Origin: Polytrichum commune
Lineage: Eukaryota; Streptophyta; Polytrichopsida; Polytrichales; Polytrichaceae
Assembly: GCA_950295325.1 (NCBI GenBank)
Contig: OX485807.1
Location: 17,825,666 to 17,889,665, forward strand
Length of the DNA: 64,000 bases
Reading direction: 5' to 3'
Part shown: piece by piece, positions 25,504 through 37,960 of the stretch
How the letters are laid out: each line of letters opens with the position of its first letter
Position numbering within the stretch: position 1 is the first letter of the stretch
Translations under genes and position numbers: made by a program
Notes under the pieces: model-generated
The model's database searches: none
Told to the model about the DNA's origin: nothing
What the model saw: the letters and a program-made list of their open reading frames with translations, nothing else

Positions 25504-25997
25504 GACATGGACATCGTCCATCATGTTCTTTTAAGATTTCAATGCTCATGGACCCTCACACTTGTGTGTACCATGACCCAAGCTATGAGCCCTCAACCCA
25601 TGAAATGGCTCAACTTGGCACATCATTTGAATATGTCTCGATAGAAAATATGCCCAACAAAGATCTTTGGTCCATAAAGCACGCTATGTTTTTCTTGAGT
25701 TGTGCCAATGCAATCTCATGTACATAATGTATCGATGTAAGGGAAGTGTGCCTAAAGTGGACAATTCCAACATTCCATCATATGTAGGGGGTTGACAATC
25801 CAAAAAATAACTTAAATGAACACATTAGCAAATCCAAGCGAGGAACATAAGAATTGGTCTTGCTAGCTTTCAAATGAGAGTAAATGTCTCATGAATTCTT
25901 GAAGTGGTGCTCATAGATTTTCTTAAATGGTTTTCTTCAAATACAAACATCTAGACTTGAATATGTACTTACATGCTAGAAACCATTTAAGATCACA

Positions 25998-26085
25998 TAC
26001 CTTAAGGAGTACTTTAGAGCACTTTAGAGCACTTTAGAGCACATACTTAAGAGCACATACTTAAGAGCACTTTAGGAGTACATAC
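25998..26085. repeat. Short tandem array of ~11-18-bp units
   Basis: ACTTTAGAGC is repeated three times, then ACATACTTAAGAGC twice, then related words. This is a simple minisatellite. Confidence 0.85.
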
Positions 26086-26953
26086 CCTAAGCAATTCCTT
26101 AAAAAAAAAACACCCCCAAAGGTGTTTGTTGCTTTTTAGGTCATTTCATATATTTGAAAAAAATCAATAAAATTAACCAAAGTTTGCAAATGGGCTAGAA
26201 ACATGCCCATCCAAAAACATTTTTTGATGTACATCATTATAGTACATCACTGGGTCTTTTAGCATCATATATAGGGGTCCACAAATGTTAGATTGTTATG
26301 TGAAAACCATCACTAGATTAGCCTTGTAATCCACAAAAGTCTCACTAGAAGAAATCGTGTTCAAATGAACTCTAGGTGGTGGTTGCCTTTGAGTTTATTG
26401 CCATTTTATTTGTTATTGCCATTTTATTTGTTACCACCATTCCCATTATTGTCTTGACTGCAAAGAGGGCGACGTTGGGTTAAATCCATTTTTGCGATAA
26501 CAATTATGTATTTTGTGGTAGTGATGGTATCCGTTGATAATAACCATCATCACTCCAGTAGCCAATGTGTAGACCTTATGTAACCATTGGGTAGTTATTG
26601 ATATGTTGTATGTATACATTTTGGGTGGAAGGTGTCCAGTGGGTTGCATTTTTCAATGGAGTGATTGTGGGACAATAGCAATCACTAGGGTGAGTAGTAA
26701 TTACCATAGAGGGCAACACATATGGAACCATAAACCATAAATCCTAAACACCATTACGATGTTCCATCTCTTCCCCTCTAGTGTTGTTATTCTCCCTCCT
26801 TCCTTTCTTCCCCCTGCTACATATGATGTTGGTGCTCTTGGTCGTAATATTAGTCATAGTAGCTATGTTTAAGGTAAATTCTCCTTCTTTTATTATTTGG
26901 GTTTGATCATGGAGGTCTAATGTATGCTTATGTTCAAAATATTATACAAATTA

Positions 26954-27480
26954 TGAAGCACAAGTGCTATGTTTTATGGATTTTAGTTTTGTGAGATTGT
27001 AGGAGGTCAAGCATTTGCTAATGTTTGTATATTTTGATGCAGATTTTGAAGCCCAAGTGCTATATTTGTGTGGGTTTGGTCTTTTGAAGGTGTAGGAGAT
27101 CAAATGCCTTACATTGTGTGAATTTATGATGCATAGGTATTGCGAAGCTCAAGTGCTTTATTTTTGTTAGGTTTGATTTTTGAAGGTGTAAGAGGTCAAG
27201 TGTGTAGTGATGTTCAAATTTTGGTACATGCTTGAAGCCTATGTGTTATAGTTTTACGGGTTTTTGTTTTTGGTTTTTTGAAGATGTAAGAGGTCAAATG
27301 TGTGGTGATGTTCAACTATTGATGCATATTTTGAAGCCCAAGTGCTTTTATTGCTGTGAATCTTGTTTTTTGAAGGTGTAAGAAATCAAATGTGTTTTGG
27401 TAGTCAACTTTCAATGCACATTTTGAAGCCCAAATGTTGTATTGTTTTGGGTTTGGTCCTTTGAAGGTGAGCATGAGTTG
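26954..27480 (+). repeat. Six tandem copies of a ~94-bp unit
   Basis: Unit starts resembling TGAAGCCCAAGTGCT occur at 26954, 27047, 27143, 27233, 27332 and 27424, i.e. 90-99 bp apart. Each is followed by a GGTTTG...TTTTGAAGGTGTAAGAGGTCAA stretch. The copies are diverged by substitutions and small indels. Confidence 0.85.
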
Positions 27481-29267
27481 TGTCTGAACTCCAAAGCTAA
27501 TTGGGTTGCGATCTCAAGGCCTTCATCATCTACCTCTTTGTGTCTACTGACCTCTCATTCACTTTGCAGTAGTCTCAACTACTTTTACACTTCAACAATT
27601 TGCATTGTTTTGACCCCTCCTTCTTGGAGACACTTGCTTATGTCAATCTCATCCTCAAATTCCAATTCTATGTTGCAGTCACCTCTTGGTTACAAGTAAT
27701 GTCTGACCATACAATAATCCATCTCTATGTTGGTCTTCATTTTCATCCCCACAAGTGGTAGAGAATGTAGATTTCACAAAAGTGGATTTTTTTTGGTGTA
27801 TCCAAGGCTTAGTAATATTATGGGGGCTCCACACTAGTAGAAATGTGGTAGTTTTGTGACACAACAATTTAATACGAAGTGATCATAATGACATAGGCTA
27901 AGAGCAACAAACATTTCAGATTGCACATATTGGACAAACTTAGGACTTACTTTTGGGGTTGTGCATAGCTAGGAAACAAGACTTTGGACCGTGTTTCAAC
28001 ATCTAGGAGTGGGAAACCTTTGCATATGGAAGAGAAGCTAATTGCACTATTGCTATGGTATTCTATCTCATAACTCATTCACTAAATGCCAATTTGATCA
28101 CTATGCAAACTTTCTTCATGTATTGTAAAGTCGAGATCAAAATTTGTGGAGCATGCTGTTAATTTATCTTGTCCATGTTCATTCCACTTTAGAGTTATAT
28201 GTTTTAAAACAATAAGAGTTTTAATTGGTTGTTGGTTGTTTTGCATACAAACATTCCATGTTGGGTAAGTTTACAATACATGCTTAGAGTCAATGTGGAG
28301 GGTTCACCAAAGAACATTCTATATCGGTATTGGATAGAAATAATCAAACATTTGTTTTTGGTGTTAAAACTATAGAATGGAATGATGAGTAATGAAAATA
28401 TAATAACCACTATAATATCATCGCAATCAACTTTGTATATAATATCGAAGGATCCTATCACACAATTTTATCAAAAGATCCTACAATAGCATTTGATATG
28501 TTGTGATTATGGACATGGACTTAGTCTAATATTTGAATTAGTTGTATTTCACTCGTATATATATTATCCTAGATAAGAACTCATTTATACAAAGATTTGC
28601 TCACCTTGTCCAAACATCAATATAAAACTCAAATTATTATTTTGATATCAGTCGGACAATGTTTGAATGTGATTACTAGTATTGCGTATTGATACGTTGC
28701 ATTCACTTGTGTATTGGTCTAGCATTTGTGCAAACCTTCATACAAAATGCATGTGCAACACATTAGACTACCACTTGAAGATGTGGCCATTTGATAATCT
28801 TCATTTTGAGGGAAAAAAACACACCGCACAAGCTACTAAAGTGTTTGTTTCCAATTCATGTCAAGATTAAGGTAGATAGTGCTAAAATCAACACCTTGTC
28901 AAAATCAACACCCTAACATCATGCTCATAAGTACAAGGATGTCTACAATGAAGTTAGCATTAGGCTCCCATGTTGGTTATCTATTATCTACCTACCAATA
29001 AAACTATGAACCCTTAATACAATTGCATATGGAATTCAAAGAAAACATATGTTGGTCCGTTGGAATCTCCTTCCAATTGCTAACAATTGATATTTGTAGT
29101 CACATTGATCTAATAATAATTGATATACTCAACGCTTAAAGTGATGTTTAGAACCATCTAACTTTAGTTGTAAATTATCAATTCGTAGAAAGAAAGAAAG
29201 AAATAAATTAGGCTTTAGGTTTTATTTGTAGGTTATTTTCATTGGTGTGTCTCAACAAGCCCCCAAC

Positions 29268-32200
29268 TCATGCTTCTGGTGGAGGCTTGTCATCTCCATT
29301 TGCCACACCTGCATGATCTCCACCGCCCTCGCTATCTGAACTCTCTGATGATTCTGTGTCTTCATGCCTGCATTCGCCAATAAAACATGTATGCATCAAA
29401 ATTGGGTCAAAGCCACATAATTGTTGTTGTTGTTGTTTTTTTTTAAACTTTTTTTTAATAATTTTAAAAGACATTTGCCATATTGTGAGGGTTGATTCTT
29501 ACACCGTTCACTATTGGATAGTGCACACCAAACTAATTTAAAGTATCAACATTTTCACATTAATGTGGACCATATGAATTCTATCATTAGCAATACTCTC
29601 TACTTTATTGAGAATGGGTGTATTGTGAAGAGTTGATAAATACAAAAAGTCATGCTTATGTATCATGTGGCATTATTACAGTTGTCATCTTTGATATCAT
29701 AAATACTAAGCCATTTTGTCATGAGATATTTCAACTTTCATGTAATATCAAGCAAGTTAATTCATTATCTGGGAATCATTATGAAAAATACCTAGTTGTA
29801 ATTTGAAACGGAGAGAGAGACTCAATCATAGGTTGTGGTTACACTAATATTGTGTCCTTGACAAGATTGCAATTTATTTTACAAGGATCACTAGCCACTA
29901 TGGGTTACATGGGATTGTGACTTTAGGGGTAAAATTGACCTCATTTCCTTACTTTATAGTCTATGAGATGATCTTGTGTGTTGTGGTGCCTACTTGATAT
30001 GAGAAGCATTATTTTTTCAACCCACATCTATTGGATTTTTTTTATAATAAATTGTGGACAAAGATCGACAACTTAAAGTATTGACTCATTGACGAGTGTG
30101 ATGAAGGGGAAGAGGATGTTACAATGTTGCCCATTTCTTCACATTCCAGAAGAACTTGTCACTTTCAGCTTGTGTATTCCCTACTTCAGTTGTGCGCCGA
30201 GGCTTCTTTTGTAATTGGGTCGAGTTACGACGTTGATCAAGAGATTTTTGAATACTTAGGAGGACAATGTCAGATGACCTACGCTTGTTGTCCTCTCGTT
30301 GTTGAGCTAGACTTGCTTTGAAATCCTTATCATCAAAGAAATCTGGTTTTTTGGATTTGATCTCCATTGGAAGGCATTGGCGTGCCCATGAATCAATTGG
30401 GGGTAATTGACATTCCTTGTCTTCCTCCCATTCCTCCAAGTGTTGGCCCACAATGGGGTGGTTCCAATCATCCATTCTAGTCAACTGGTTGAAGCATAAC
30501 ATTTGCACCATCTGTGCCCCCAAGCCTGCTTGTGTATCCCAAGGAGATGGTTGAAAGGAAAACATAAAACCCTTTGAACTATAAAAATAACTTATGTAGA
30601 CATGACAATTAAGAACACGACAAAGGATGAGATATATGTCCACATTTGGCAACATGTAGTTTTGTGGTTGACAAGAACATGACAATCTGGGTTTAAGGTT
30701 CTTATATTTGTCCAAACTTGAATACAATGCAAAGCAAGGGGAGGATAATCTATCATAGGTCTTGTCAAGAAAAAAAAATTGTGTTTAATTACTATCTTCA
30801 ACCTTCACATAATAAATTGCTAAAATTTGGTCACATCCGCATTGACAAAGCAAAGAACCGTTTGAGTGAGAAAAATCAAATGAATAAGAATCCATCATTG
30901 CATAATTAGAGATAGGACATATAGAGATATACTTGTGCTACTGTTGTGGCCACAACAAAGGCAATATAACGGGGGTAATATTGTTTGTCAATGACATGGT
31001 CCACCAAACGTTGCCAAAGAGTATCCCATGCGTACTTCACAGCTTCATCCCTCTCTGGATCTGGAATGCTTATGCGACTACCTGAATTTTACAAAACACA
31101 TGCAAACCAACACGAATATTTTTTCAATAATAATAATAATACTAAATCAATGCGTTTCAAGGAGAGGTGAATTGTAGCGATGAAGAACCACAATTGTAGT
31201 TGAACGTCCACAAAATGTGCACAAAACAATTTGAGGCAACATATGTGCACAACACATACAACTTAATGTATAAAATGAAACATGGATAGAGGTCTCGTTG
31301 GACAATCAAGTCCTCCCTCCACCCCTATCTTCATGATTAAAACCTTCTCATCTCAATCTTCCTTTGCAACGCCTAGTGATAGGACCCAATGTCAACTTTA
31401 TCATGCACGTGGGTGAATTGCCAACAAGCACTCAACTTCTTGCAAAGGACTATATCAACAAAAAAACATGTTAATGTTTATTCTATGGTTGGTCTAAACA
31501 ATGATGAGGGTTACATATCCGACCTTGCAATAGCCTAACTAAGTGGCATAACATTGGGTAAGAGAATGCAACAACATGTTTGAGGATGTTCATGTCAACC
31601 TTGGTAAGAAACATCGCTCAACAAAGTTATTTGTGAAAGTCTTGGCATCAAAAATCTATTGAGTTGGCTAAAACGTGAGTTTGAGAGCTTACGCATAAAG
31701 TTGGCCAATTTTTCTTAATGCTCGAATTACCATACTCAGATTGCCATCGGGCTACTTAAATTTTGCTTTATACTGGACCAAGCTAGCCTTGTATAGACCA
31801 ATATGAAATATAAATAATGGGTCCCATCATGAACAACCCTATTTTAGATGTTGAAGTTCTCAAAGTTTTGGGAATGGCAAGAGAGCATTTACGAAGTTTC
31901 AACCAACTTAATACACAACGTCGAGCTAATGAGCTCCTCAAAGAAAAGTTCTCTCAAAGAAGATTCAAAGCCATGGTTTCATCCCTCTTTAAGAGACTTT
32001 ACAAATAACTCTAATTTCCAACAACTTATGGTACACATGTTCCTGGGTGCCCTAATCAAATTCAAACACCATCATTTGATTGGTACTAGGAAGCAAGCAT
32101 CAAGACAATACATGTAGAAACATGTAGCTATCCAATGTACAATTATACCCTGCCATTCCAAAACCCCAACCATGGGAAGGTAAGTGATCCACAAATTGAT

Positions 32201-33125
32201 CCATTTATGTTTTGTGCTCCATGACTTGTTGTTTCTCTATGAGATAAATGAGTGTGGCACGCCCGTGGGAAAATCGATGATTTAGGAAATCCTTTGAAGA
32301 GTTTAAAGACGTAGAATATTCACACTACAATAATATCCTGCTTAAGTATGCACTTTGAACTGGAGCTGTTGGTGCGCACTTAGTTGGTAGGTGCGTACTT
32401 TACTCATATTGCCTTCTAGAGCCTGTGATTCAATGAATCGCAATGGAAAACGGATGAAACTTGAGGCAACCCGCTTGACTGAAGCCCAACAATGTGAAAT
32501 CATTGCAAAGTTGAGCAAGCCGAACGTGCTGAGCAAGCATGCGTTGGGGCGGGAGTACGAAGTCATTGAAGGCGCCATCTGGAAAGGTTGGGACAATTGG
32601 GAGAACATATAACAACGAAATCCAACTTATTGAGACATTTGTTGAATCTGAAAGTGCTACCGACTTCAAAGGCTTTGAGGCTCTACATAGCATTGTCCTC
32701 GACGTCGACAACCAATTGCTTTGCTCCAATGTTCAAACGGAAGCTAGATAGATGTACAATGAACTGCGAGGATCGCTCGAAACGTTTCAACGAAACGTCT
32801 ACAAACCGACATGTAATGTCAAGCATAAAAATTCATGCATTTGTGGCAAACGACTCTGCATGACATGTTCGAACAATAAAGTATGAACCCTAATTTTTGT
32901 CAAAAAATTTGTGCACTTAACCATGAATGCATACTGAAACGGGTGCGTACTTAAGCGGGAGATTACTGTACAAGTTCATGCCTTGCATTCACTTGTGTGA
33001 GATTGGTTCCGAACAAGAACAAATTCATGAAGAACTAACTCATCAATGTTGATGTCGTGCATACCTCTGGCAATGCTCCCAGCTACGGAAGATCTTTTCA
33101 CAGAGCTCTTCCTCTTCGGTGCCAT
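29268..33125 (-). CDS. C2orf81/DUF4639-like protein, 4 exons, 252 aa
   Basis: Exons (transcript order): 33125-33065, 31081-30933, 30571-30123, 29367-29268. The four phases agree exactly and all introns are GT-AG. The N-terminus is basic (MAPKRKSSVKR). A helical core follows, DTLWQRLVDHVIDKQYYPRY then IAFVVATTVAQ. Next come SPWDTQAGLG and a diagnostic-looking PPIDSWARQCLP motif, with the order and spacing I remember from animal C2orf81 (helical pair, Trp/acidic stretch, then DSWA). The tail is acidic (SSESSDSEGGGDHAG). That family is associated with ciliated or flagellated cells, so a role in motile sperm is possible. The gene model is well supported; the family assignment is from memory and moderate. 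The first intron carries a pogo-like element. Confidence 0.7.
32328..32968 (+). mobile_element. pogo/Tigger-like element, 641 bp, TA target duplication
   Basis: Left terminus CAATAATATCCTGCTTAAGT pairs with the inverted right terminus CAGTAATCTCCCGCTTAAGT, and the match runs on into GCAC. TA flanks both ends (32326-32327 and 32969-32970), as expected for Tc1/mariner/pogo insertion. The interior keeps the N-terminal part of a transposase (separate entry) but not the DDE domain, so it is a deletion derivative. It lies in intron 1 of the C2orf81-like gene, in opposite orientation. Confidence 0.8.
32433..32863 (+). pseudogene. Truncated pogo/Tigger-type transposase N-terminus
   Basis: The frame from the ATG at 32433 encodes a helix-turn-helix of the psq/CENP-B type: LTEAQQCEIIAKL, then SKHALGREYEVIEGAIWKGW. 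It stops at 32612 and similarity seems to drift into other frames (to about 32863), implying frameshifts. The DDE catalytic domain is absent. It is not functional as a transposase. Confidence 0.65.
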
Positions 33126-33339
33126 CTTGGAGCCCAAGCTTTAAATTAGGGTTTGAAAGTTAACAATAGGGACGTGAAAGAGCATTCACGGGCATCACAC
33201 ACCAATGCAGTTGAAGTGCCATGATGAAGCCACCATGAAGTTTCAAAGAGGACAAGGGGTCTAGTGGTGGAATCCACTTGCGTTTATTGGTTGTGCAACT
33301 TCCCAAAGACATGACTCACAAACACAATGGAGATGGAAA

Positions 33340-33690
33340 CTACACTAAATAATAAGATAGTTAGTGTCACCAATTCTATTTGTCTTCCTCACTACTAAAT
33401 GTAAATCGCGGTATAGTGTCACCAACACTAAATTTTAACCAAACATTTCTTTGTCATTCGTTGTAAAAGAATTTGGGGTGTTATAGATTCACAGTGTTGC
33501 AATTACTATTACTTACGAAGTGATATTTCATTCAAATTTCAATCATCCATGACAATCTTTCATCACATGTTGATGACAAGAGAAGGTAGGTTTTGGCCAA
33601 TGGATGACCTCATCCATCTTCCATGACAATATTTGTTCACTTATTCATAAGAAGTGTTATCCGAAAAGTTACTAAACGACATTTAATGCC
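33340..33690 (+). repeat. Dispersed repeat family R1, copy 1
   Basis: Shares long ordered blocks with 47332-47700 in the same orientation: TAGTGTCACCAATTCTA, CGGTATAGTGTCACCAACAC, TTACAGTGTTGCAATTACT-like and TTTCAATCATCCATGACA. It begins with ACTACACTAAATA. No coding capacity. Confidence 0.75.
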
Positions 33691-33899
33691 ATATGACAAT
33701 GATGAGATTGGAGATGCTTAAGGAAAAGTCCATGAGAAATGAAACTTCTGATGATACATACATTTGGAGTCCCAAATGTCTTCCTGCAGTACATGAAATA
33801 AGAAATGAATACATTTGGTAGATTTAGTTGTAATCCACGTCTGCACAATGCTTTGGACTCTTGCTGGGAATTGCATCATGGAAGGTATGGCACTTACAT

Positions 33900-34260
33900 T
33901 TGAGTGGTATATGAGAAGGCTTGTAGTTAAGAATGGACACTAGAATATACATGTGTTACAATGAGACTGGATTATGAAAGACACCATTCTAGGTTCAACA
34001 TTGAACATAATTAGGAGGATCTATGTGATATCATTTGAAAAGAAATAAAATCTTCACTATGACCTCCTATAACATTTGCATCCCAACTCCAATTTTGAAA
34101 CTCAAGATGACACGTGATCTAGAATTGCTAATTGGATGCGACAATCCTCAGTCCAATTCAGCAACCATAATTGACTATGGAGTTGGCAACTATGTTCCTA
34201 ACTTACACCCAATTCCACTACACCGTTTGTGGTACTTAGTGTCGCTTAATATTTGGAATG
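33900..34260 (+). repeat. Dispersed repeat, copy 2 (first copy at 17185-17530)
   Basis: See the 17185 entry. The same ordered word set is present at roughly 60-65% visual similarity. Confidence 0.55.
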
Positions 34261-34782
34261 ACGCAATGCTATATCTTTTTAAAAGTTCCTATAAGGTTTT
34301 ACCAAGTAAAGACATTGATATTCTATGATATCCAAACAACCAATTTGCCTTTGTTGGTAAAGAACTAAAATCTAGAGATAATAGTTATAACATTGCATAT
34401 TTCAAAATAGAAAGTAACATTAAATACCCTACACGGTGTACAACTTTTCGTAGTAGTTTTGCCTACAGAATAGTGTAGAAGAGTTCAACAAGCCCAAGTC
34501 TGCTACTTTGTACAAAACAATATTGTAGAGCTCCACATGCCAACAACAAACATAACAAATCCATAACAATGTTATGTGGGAATGGCATTATTCAACAGAA
34601 TATTCCCTGACATTCAATCCGGGAATATTTTGTGGAATGCTGTTAGTCCCAAAGAACACTGATATGGATCTGAATAATGTTATGTAGAGGCAAGCAATTA
34701 ACATGAAGGTGATACAGAGCACCCACAATAATTTCCACCAATACAATCGTTACCCATTAAAGCACATGGAAACTACCAAATC

Positions 34783-35310
34783 CATGGGAGTGATCTTTCT
34801 ATGTTATTTTTTTTGGAGTGAATATGATCGTGCAACAAGAACTGCTTAAAGAACAACTCCTTTGAATCTTAACCATGTGACCAAATCAGATCCTTCATCA
34901 ACTCCAATCGATGAATCAATCCATCTGAAAGTGGCCATGACAAAATTTATCCACAACTGGTGGGCGTGAATTTTCAAGGATTCTTCTTATACCTGAATTT
35001 GATTACATACACAGCAAGTAGTGCTCAGAGGACATCTCTTTGAATCTTGACCGTGTGACTAATTCATATCCATCGTCAAGTTCAGAATAATCAATCTGGA
35101 AGTGTCTACAACATAAATTCAAACCTGCAAGTGGTGGGAGTGGTTTTTCTGGGATTCTTTCTTATGAATTGAATACGATCACACATCAAGAATGCTCTAA
35201 GAATAACTCCTTGAATCTTTGATCCATGTGACCAGTTCAGACCCATCATCGACTTCGATCAACCAATAAGAAAGTGGCCACAACAGAAACTATCCTCAAG
35301 TGGTGAGAGA
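34783..35310 (+). repeat. Three tandem copies of a ~180-bp unit
   Basis: Each unit contains a GATTCTTTCTTAT-like word, then GATCACACA or CATACACAGCAAG, then CTCCTTTGAATCTT, CCATGTGACCA, AAGTGGCCA and a CAAGTGGTG block. Copies run at about 34783, 34968 and 35145. Confidence 0.75.
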
Positions 35311-35339
35311 GAGGTCAAGATTGGAGTTGTGCAGTCCCA

Positions 35340-35635
35340 GACCTGAAAGAGTGGCGCTCGCAAGTTCCTGGTCAAGATGGCTCAAGTGACAAAAGTGAAG
35401 TTTCTCTTGGCCACATGGCTCAAGTGCAAACTTGTGATGATTGCACTAATGCAAGGGAGAAGCTCTCTTGAAGAACATTTTTCCCTTAGTGTTGTGGTGA
35501 CTAACCTACTTGGGAATCATTTTAGCTCTTTGCTACAGACAACTATCCACATGTTCAAATTCACTTGCAAGTGACGCGCCCTCCTAGTAATTCACATGGA
35601 TAAAGAAACCCGACAACCAATAGAAGATTCACTGT
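35340..35635 (+). repeat. Fragment related to the PPK1 intron 1 array
   Basis: Words such as GCCACATGGCTCAAGTGCAA, GTTGTGGTGACTAACCTACT and AACCAATAGAAGATT recur in the same order inside PPK1 intron 1 (about 50600-51200). The two loci therefore share a dispersed element. Confidence 0.7.
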
Positions 35636-36440
35636 TTTAGGGACTTCTAGTGCACCCAATCCTTTGAAATTATCTCATATTGGGAACCCCTATGTAGTGA
35701 GCTTAAGGCTGTGAAAGTGTTGCATTCTACGACTGACACCTGAAACCTGAACAACCTTGATCACATCTCGAGGTTTGATCCACTAGGTTCCCATTCCAGA
35801 ATCAAGCATTAACAAGGCGATGATGAGGTCCATCCTAAATCTAATTTGAGGAGGAGCCCAGCTGATGGTAACTAAAACCTTTTCAGTGATGGCAACATGT
35901 GTTCTTAAATCTGAACCTGAAATCACTCACCTTCCTGGGTTTGACGTTTTGAAAAGCTCCTGGCAACAAGTGCACTAGCTTACTTTCTGGAGACTACAAC
36001 AGAATAATAACAATCTGCACCCTTCCCGTTACTCCCAAGATTCAGAGGAAATATCTCCACTTCTTGAAAAACTTACAGTTATAATTATACTTGGGAGGGT
36101 GGTGGATCATGGAGCTAGAAAGAGAGCCGAGCAACGGAGAGTCGAGCAAAATTTCATATTTGATCAAAGGTCACCACGCTATACTAAACATCTTATCAGT
36201 GTGGCTCACACTGTTCCTAATCAACCCACACCAATTGTCTTGCAATCATCGGTGGCAGCTAGAGAGGGTTGTCATATGACACTTGATATAAGGACCCCCC
36301 CCCCCGCCAAATCCATGCTACAATTCCTGACTTTAGGTTCCTGCACTTAACTCACTGGCGTGCCTTCTGTCTTTCGAGGCAAAAGTTTTTCAACGGCTTT
36401 GCAAAGCATAGTTTTAGGGGGAGTTCTTGCCTCAATAAAC

Positions 36441-36737
36441 ACTTGGGTGGGCAAAATGTGAATTCAAAATAAGATATTTAGACCTGCATGCCTTTTTTTC
36501 TAAAGCTCCAGAGAGACAGACAGACAGAGAATAGGAAGCCGGCCCATAAAGATCACTTCACATGATTCCAATGAATTTCAACCACACTAAAGTCTAACCT
36601 ACCAAGCCTCATCACATAAAAATATCTTGTTGTTAACAAAAGGAGGGGAAACAGATAGATCGGTAATCCTTGAATAACACGTGGGTGCCAAATTCGAATT
36701 CAGAATTGAATCCCTAGACCTATGTGCCTGCTTCTAT

Positions 36738-36799
<62 letters not shown>

Positions 36800-36987
36800 G
36801 GAACCCATCCCACAGAGATCAGTCAACCTGTTTCTAATGAATTTCTATCGCACTGAACTAGCCATTGTGTGTTCTGCTACCAATCACACCTCCTGAGCCT
36901 TTAACAACAAAAGTATCTAAGTAGTCTCTACGAAAACGAGAAAAATGAGGTTGAGTTCATAATCCTTAAATGGGTGCCAAATTCGGG

Positions 36988-37037
<50 letters not shown>

Positions 37038-37520
37038 AACCAACAGATCAGTTCACATGCTTCCAATGAATTTCAATCACACTGAACTAACCACTGTCAT
37101 GTTCTGCTACCAATCACACCTCTTAAGCTTCATCACAAAAAATTATCCAAGTAGTCTTTATGAAAAGGAGAAACGTCAAGTTGGACTTCACAACCTTAAA
37201 GCACAACAAACCTGTCAAACCCATATGTAGAAGGAGAAAAATCAGAGGATTTCATGGTCATACAATTGTAGGAAACTTAGGTTCCAACTTCACACAAAAG
37301 TCTCATCAAGAGGAGAGAAAAGTAAGGGTAAGTTCACAATCCCTAAATCACAGCAAACCTTTCAATTCCAATATGCGAAAGGAGAAAACTCAGATGAGTT
37401 TATAATCATACAGTTGTAGCAAATTTGGGTACTAAATTGACACAAAAATACCATCAAGAGGAAAGAAAGTCATGGTGAGTTCAGAATCCTCAATTGCAAC
37501 AAACCTTTCAAATTCCTGTA
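36441..37520 (+). repeat. Two adjoining tandem arrays with internal (GA)n tracts
   Basis: Array 1 has three units of about 240-300 bp (starts near 36441, 36671 and 36970). Each has GGGTGCCAAATTCG or a relative, a GA tract, CTTCCAATGAATTTCAA-like and CTACCAATCACACCTC-like blocks. GA tracts occupy 36739-36796 and 36987-37034. Array 2 (about 37185-37520) has two and a half units of about 138 bp with CAGCAAACCTTTCAA and TCATACAATTGTAG-like words. Confidence 0.8.
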
Positions 37521-37734
37521 TATACCCACCTGCGCTTTGAATCTCTCCCGCTAGAATCCGGCTGCCAAAGTGGCTTCGGTACCAAGCACCCCAATCTTAA
37601 CCCTGTTGCGGCTGCATAAGGTTTTTTTGGTCACTGTGGTAACTTTTCAATTGACACTTGTTATGAACAAGTGTACAAATGTGGTCACCCTAACGTACTT
37701 TTAGTTCATCCACTTTTGGCATATTTTGCATCTT

Positions 37735-37950
37735 GACATTTTTGTAATGAAATATAGTCATGGATGATTGAAATTTAGATGAAAAAACATTTAGTAAGTG
37801 GCAATAACTATAACATTGTAAATTTATACCACCCATTTTTTTTTACAAGGAATGACAAATAATGTGAGGTTTACATTTAGTGTTAGTGACACTACATGGG
37901 TGGTTTACAATTCATATTGGGCAAGACAACTAGAATTGGTGACATTAAAT
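37735..37950 (-). repeat. Dispersed repeat family R1, copy 3 (inverted, partial)
   Basis: Its reverse complement reads like the copies at 33340 and 47332 (GTCACCAATTCTA, GTGTCACTAACACTAAATG, TTTCAATCATCCATGAC). It abuts the MITE at 37961. Confidence 0.7.
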
Positions 37951-37960
37951 ACAATAATTA

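Larger units (their letters stand above)
24179..29267. other. Gene-free interval dominated by repeats
   Basis: Besides the MITE at 24953-25503 and the array at 26954-27480, there is a short tandem array at 25998-26085 built on ACTTTAGAGC and CATACTTAAGAGC words. The rest is AT-rich with short, unconvincing ORFs. No gene recognised. Confidence 0.6.
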
